64,000 bases of DNA from Microvirga brassicacearum (GTDB taxonomy: Bacteria > Pseudomonadota > Alphaproteobacteria > Rhizobiales > Beijerinckiaceae), in NCBI RefSeq assembly GCF_008757455.1, contig NZ_VCMV01000015.1, forward strand, positions 41,298 through 105,297, read 5' to 3'. Shown here one piece after another: positions 62,678-64,000 of this stretch; position 1 is the stretch's first letter; each line of letters starts with the position of its first letter. A program made the translations under genes and the position numbers. The notes below the pieces were generated by a model that had not been told where the DNA came from, ran no database searches, and saw nothing but the letters and a program-made list of their open reading frames with translations.

Positions 62678-62918
62678 GCCGAGTGACGGCGGGAGTAGAG
62701 AACACCAGTTTGCAGGCCTCTTTCCGACCACACCTGTCCTGTGTGCCAAGCGCTTGGGGATGCGAAACGTTCGCCAACGATGGTCCGCTGCAACCCTGAT
62801 CCTCGTCCGAGGCGAAGAAGTTCCCCCATGTTCGGAAGTACCCGAACCTTACACACACCTCACTGATGACCACAGCGAGGGCGTGCTACGTTCATTAGTC
62901 CCTAGAGGAGTGAGATAT

Positions 62919-63062
62919 ATGATTGATCCCGACGACAAGAACCGACCAATCACGTTCACGGATCCATCGCGGGATTCTGGCAACACTTTGCTCCCGATGT
63001 TGATTGCTGGCCTTGTCCTGATAGTCCTTGGTGGCCTCGTAGTGGTGGCCTTCGTCTTCTAA
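62919..63062 (+). CDS. 47-residue single-helix membrane protein
   Basis: A very short protein: a polar N-terminus (MIDPDDKNRPITFTDPS) and one membrane helix (LLPMLIAGLVLIVLGGLVVVAFVF) that ends the chain. GAGGAG lies eight bases before the ATG. Its helix and low charge look genuine, and the ribosome site supports expression. The in-frame extension upstream has no protein character. No function is known. It precedes the second FNR/FixK box by 30 bases. Confidence 0.6.
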   Translation: MIDPDDKNRPITFTDPSRDSGNTLLPMLIAGLVLIVLGGLVVVAFVF

Positions 63063-63091
63063 GTGTGATCCGACCTGCCTCTCTGTTCTGG

Positions 63092-63105
63092 TTGCGCTGG
63101 ATCAA
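63092..63105. promoter_or_regulatory. orphan FNR/FixK-type box
   Basis: TTGCGCTGGATCAA, identical to the box at 61127. No recognisable gene follows within 550 bases on the plus strand, and the genes to the left run toward it. Confidence 0.55.
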
Positions 63106-63653
63106 AGTCATGGCCTGGGTCCTGTGACAGCCTCCTCAAACATGATGGAAGGCTTGGTGGCGGAGCAGGGCGGCGGCGAAAGACTCCGTTGCTGGGCGAA
63201 CAGGGAACCGCCTGGCATGCGGCGTCGGGCCTTCTGACGAGAGACTGATCCTTCCGGCCGACCCTGGCAACCCAATCGGCGCCGAGATAGTGCAGTTGAT
63301 GTATACCCTGGCTCTCGATCCTGTGGGGATGCGCAAAGCCATGCGGAGCTCTTGCGCGACGAGCCCATCGAGTGTTCCGGATGCACGTCGCGAGCCGCTG
63401 CCGTCGCGACCTTGACCTCGGCCTGACTTAATCGTGGAGCGCTGTTGCCCGACGCCGAAGCGCTCACGGCGCTGCTCAATTAAGGTGGCCGCGAGGTGGC
63501 GAATCCCGCCATGAGAAAGTCCTTGTCGATCGGGGAAAGAACAGCGAGCGATGCGGTTCTAACTAAGCACCGTCGCATCGTTGCGACAGGAGGTCTTTTC
63601 CGGCCATTTCCGGCGCAAAAGGACTTGTGAACCGAGGGACAACTCCGCCAAGT
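63106..63653. other. gene-free interval
   Basis: About 550 bases after the orphan box. Plus-strand frames are interrupted; a minus-strand frame of about 120 codons has no recognisable pattern. It may hold the remains of a gene once driven by the box. Confidence 0.4.
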
Positions 63654-64000
63654 CTACTGCTTTCTTACTCCAACCGTGTCAGCCATGACCGCTCCGCGCG
63701 TTCCCATAGGGCTTCGCGGGCCATCGGTCGTGTCGTCAGTGGTCTGATGCTCTGCCTCCGCGTTGAGTTCGGCTCCCAAGAGAACCACGATGGCGGATGC
63801 CCATATCCAGGTCATGAAACCAATCACCGCCCCCAACGAGCCGTAGGTCTCGTTATAGCTTCCGAAATTGGCGACATACCAAGAGAAGAGGACGGACACT
63901 GCTCCCCAGAGAAGCGCCGCGACAAGGCCGCCAGGAGTGACCCAACGCCATTGCGCTCGATCACGGCTCGGACCGTAGCGATAGAGCACTGCCAGGCCTG
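63654..64000 (-). CDS. YihY/BrkB-family inner-membrane protein, C-terminal part (cut by window edge)
   Basis: The visible 115 residues are the C-terminal end of a YihY/virulence-factor-BrkB protein. The signature LYRYGPSRDRAQWRWVTPGG is followed by two membrane helices (LVAALLWGAVSVLFSWYV and LGAVIGFMTWIWASAIVVLLG), the FGSYNETYGSLGAVIGF loop and the closing GAELNAEAEHQT. The frame stays open to the edge, so the N-terminal two thirds lie outside. The family has six helices and an unclear role. A GTG at 63989 is not its true start. Confidence 0.88.
   Translation of the reverse strand, partial: GLAVLYRYGPSRDRAQWRWVTPGGLVAALLWGAVSVLFSWYVANFGSYNETYGSLGAVIGFMTWIWASAIVVLLGAELNAEAEHQTTDDTTDGPRSPMGTRGAVMADTVGVRKQ

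Noticed and set aside
63108..63479. Minus-strand frame of about 120 codons near the window end
   Set aside because: Serine/arginine-rich with no recognisable domain; could be remnant DNA but not supportable as a gene.
1..64000. Search for tRNA, rRNA, CRISPR arrays, insertion sequences and integrase genes
   Set aside because: No cloverleaf ends, regularly spaced repeats, transposase or integrase motifs were recognised by eye; a dedicated scan could still find a short RNA.

Overview
The window is high-GC, gene-dense DNA of alphaproteobacterial character, most likely from the Hyphomicrobiales (Rhizobiales). Pointers are a FixLJ-FixK oxygen cascade, NnrR/FixK-type 14-bp boxes, DUF982 and DUF6894 proteins, pseudoazurin, NnrS/NnrU proteins and a clade-I (TAT-exported) N2O reductase. 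Genus cannot be set from the sequence alone. No rRNA, tRNA, CRISPR array or intact insertion sequence was recognised.

Region 1 (0.2-4.2 kb): a YitT-like membrane protein, a DUF982 protein, a CBS-domain protein, a decayed succinate dehydrogenase iron-sulfur gene (start codon lost plus a one-base frameshift), a small cytochrome c and a seven-iron ferredoxin. Region 2 (4.2-17 kb): the complete nosRZDFYLX operon for N2O reduction on the minus strand, divergent from a ferritin-like gene, followed by a copper-handling group (DUF2946, YcnI-like, CopC-CopD fusion). Region 3 (17.1-23.0 kb): a NO-response block with a tightly overlapping DUF59-DUF2249-polytopic protein-NnrU operon, a divergent DUF1858 protein, an NnrR-like regulator, pseudoazurin and NnrS.

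Region 4 (23.0-31.3 kb): ccoNOQP for the cbb3 oxidase with ccoI and ccoS. DUF2189 and a 64-residue protein sit where ccoG/ccoH are usually found. A FixK-type regulator and a group-III truncated globin lie upstream. Region 5 (31.5-38.6 kb): a nucleotidyltransferase with its own winged helix, a FixT-like receiver, heme sensor kinase FixL, FixJ, a FixJ-promoter-linked DoxX-like membrane protein and a second NnrS. Region 6 (38.7-43.4 kb): divergent ubiX-ubiD and ubiT-ubiU-ubiV, the oxygen-independent ubiquinone pathway. These regions form one low-oxygen respiration island: sensing (FixLJ, FixK, NnrR), high-affinity oxidase, N2O respiration, electron carriers, NO defence and anaerobic quinone synthesis. 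They are tied together by TTG-N8-CAA boxes and by a duplicated FixJ-type promoter. No nitrite or NO reductase structural gene is in the window.

Region 7 (43.5-47 kb) is a loose stretch with a DUF6894 protein, a periplasmic ClpP-like protein, a methyltransferase and gene-poor DNA. Region 8 (47-60.4 kb) is a catabolic and uptake cluster for an unidentified amine or opine-like compound: polyamine-type ABC transporter, two paralogous binding proteins, PuuB-like oxidase, aldehyde dehydrogenase, enolase-superfamily enzyme, cupin, GMC oxidoreductase and a MocR regulator. A shared operator-like element precedes mocR and the first binding-protein gene. Region 9 (60.4-64 kb) has a universal stress protein behind a strong FNR/FixK-type box, a flavodoxin-like oxidoreductase, a 47-residue membrane protein, a second identical box with no recognisable gene behind it, and a truncated YihY/BrkB gene at the window edge.
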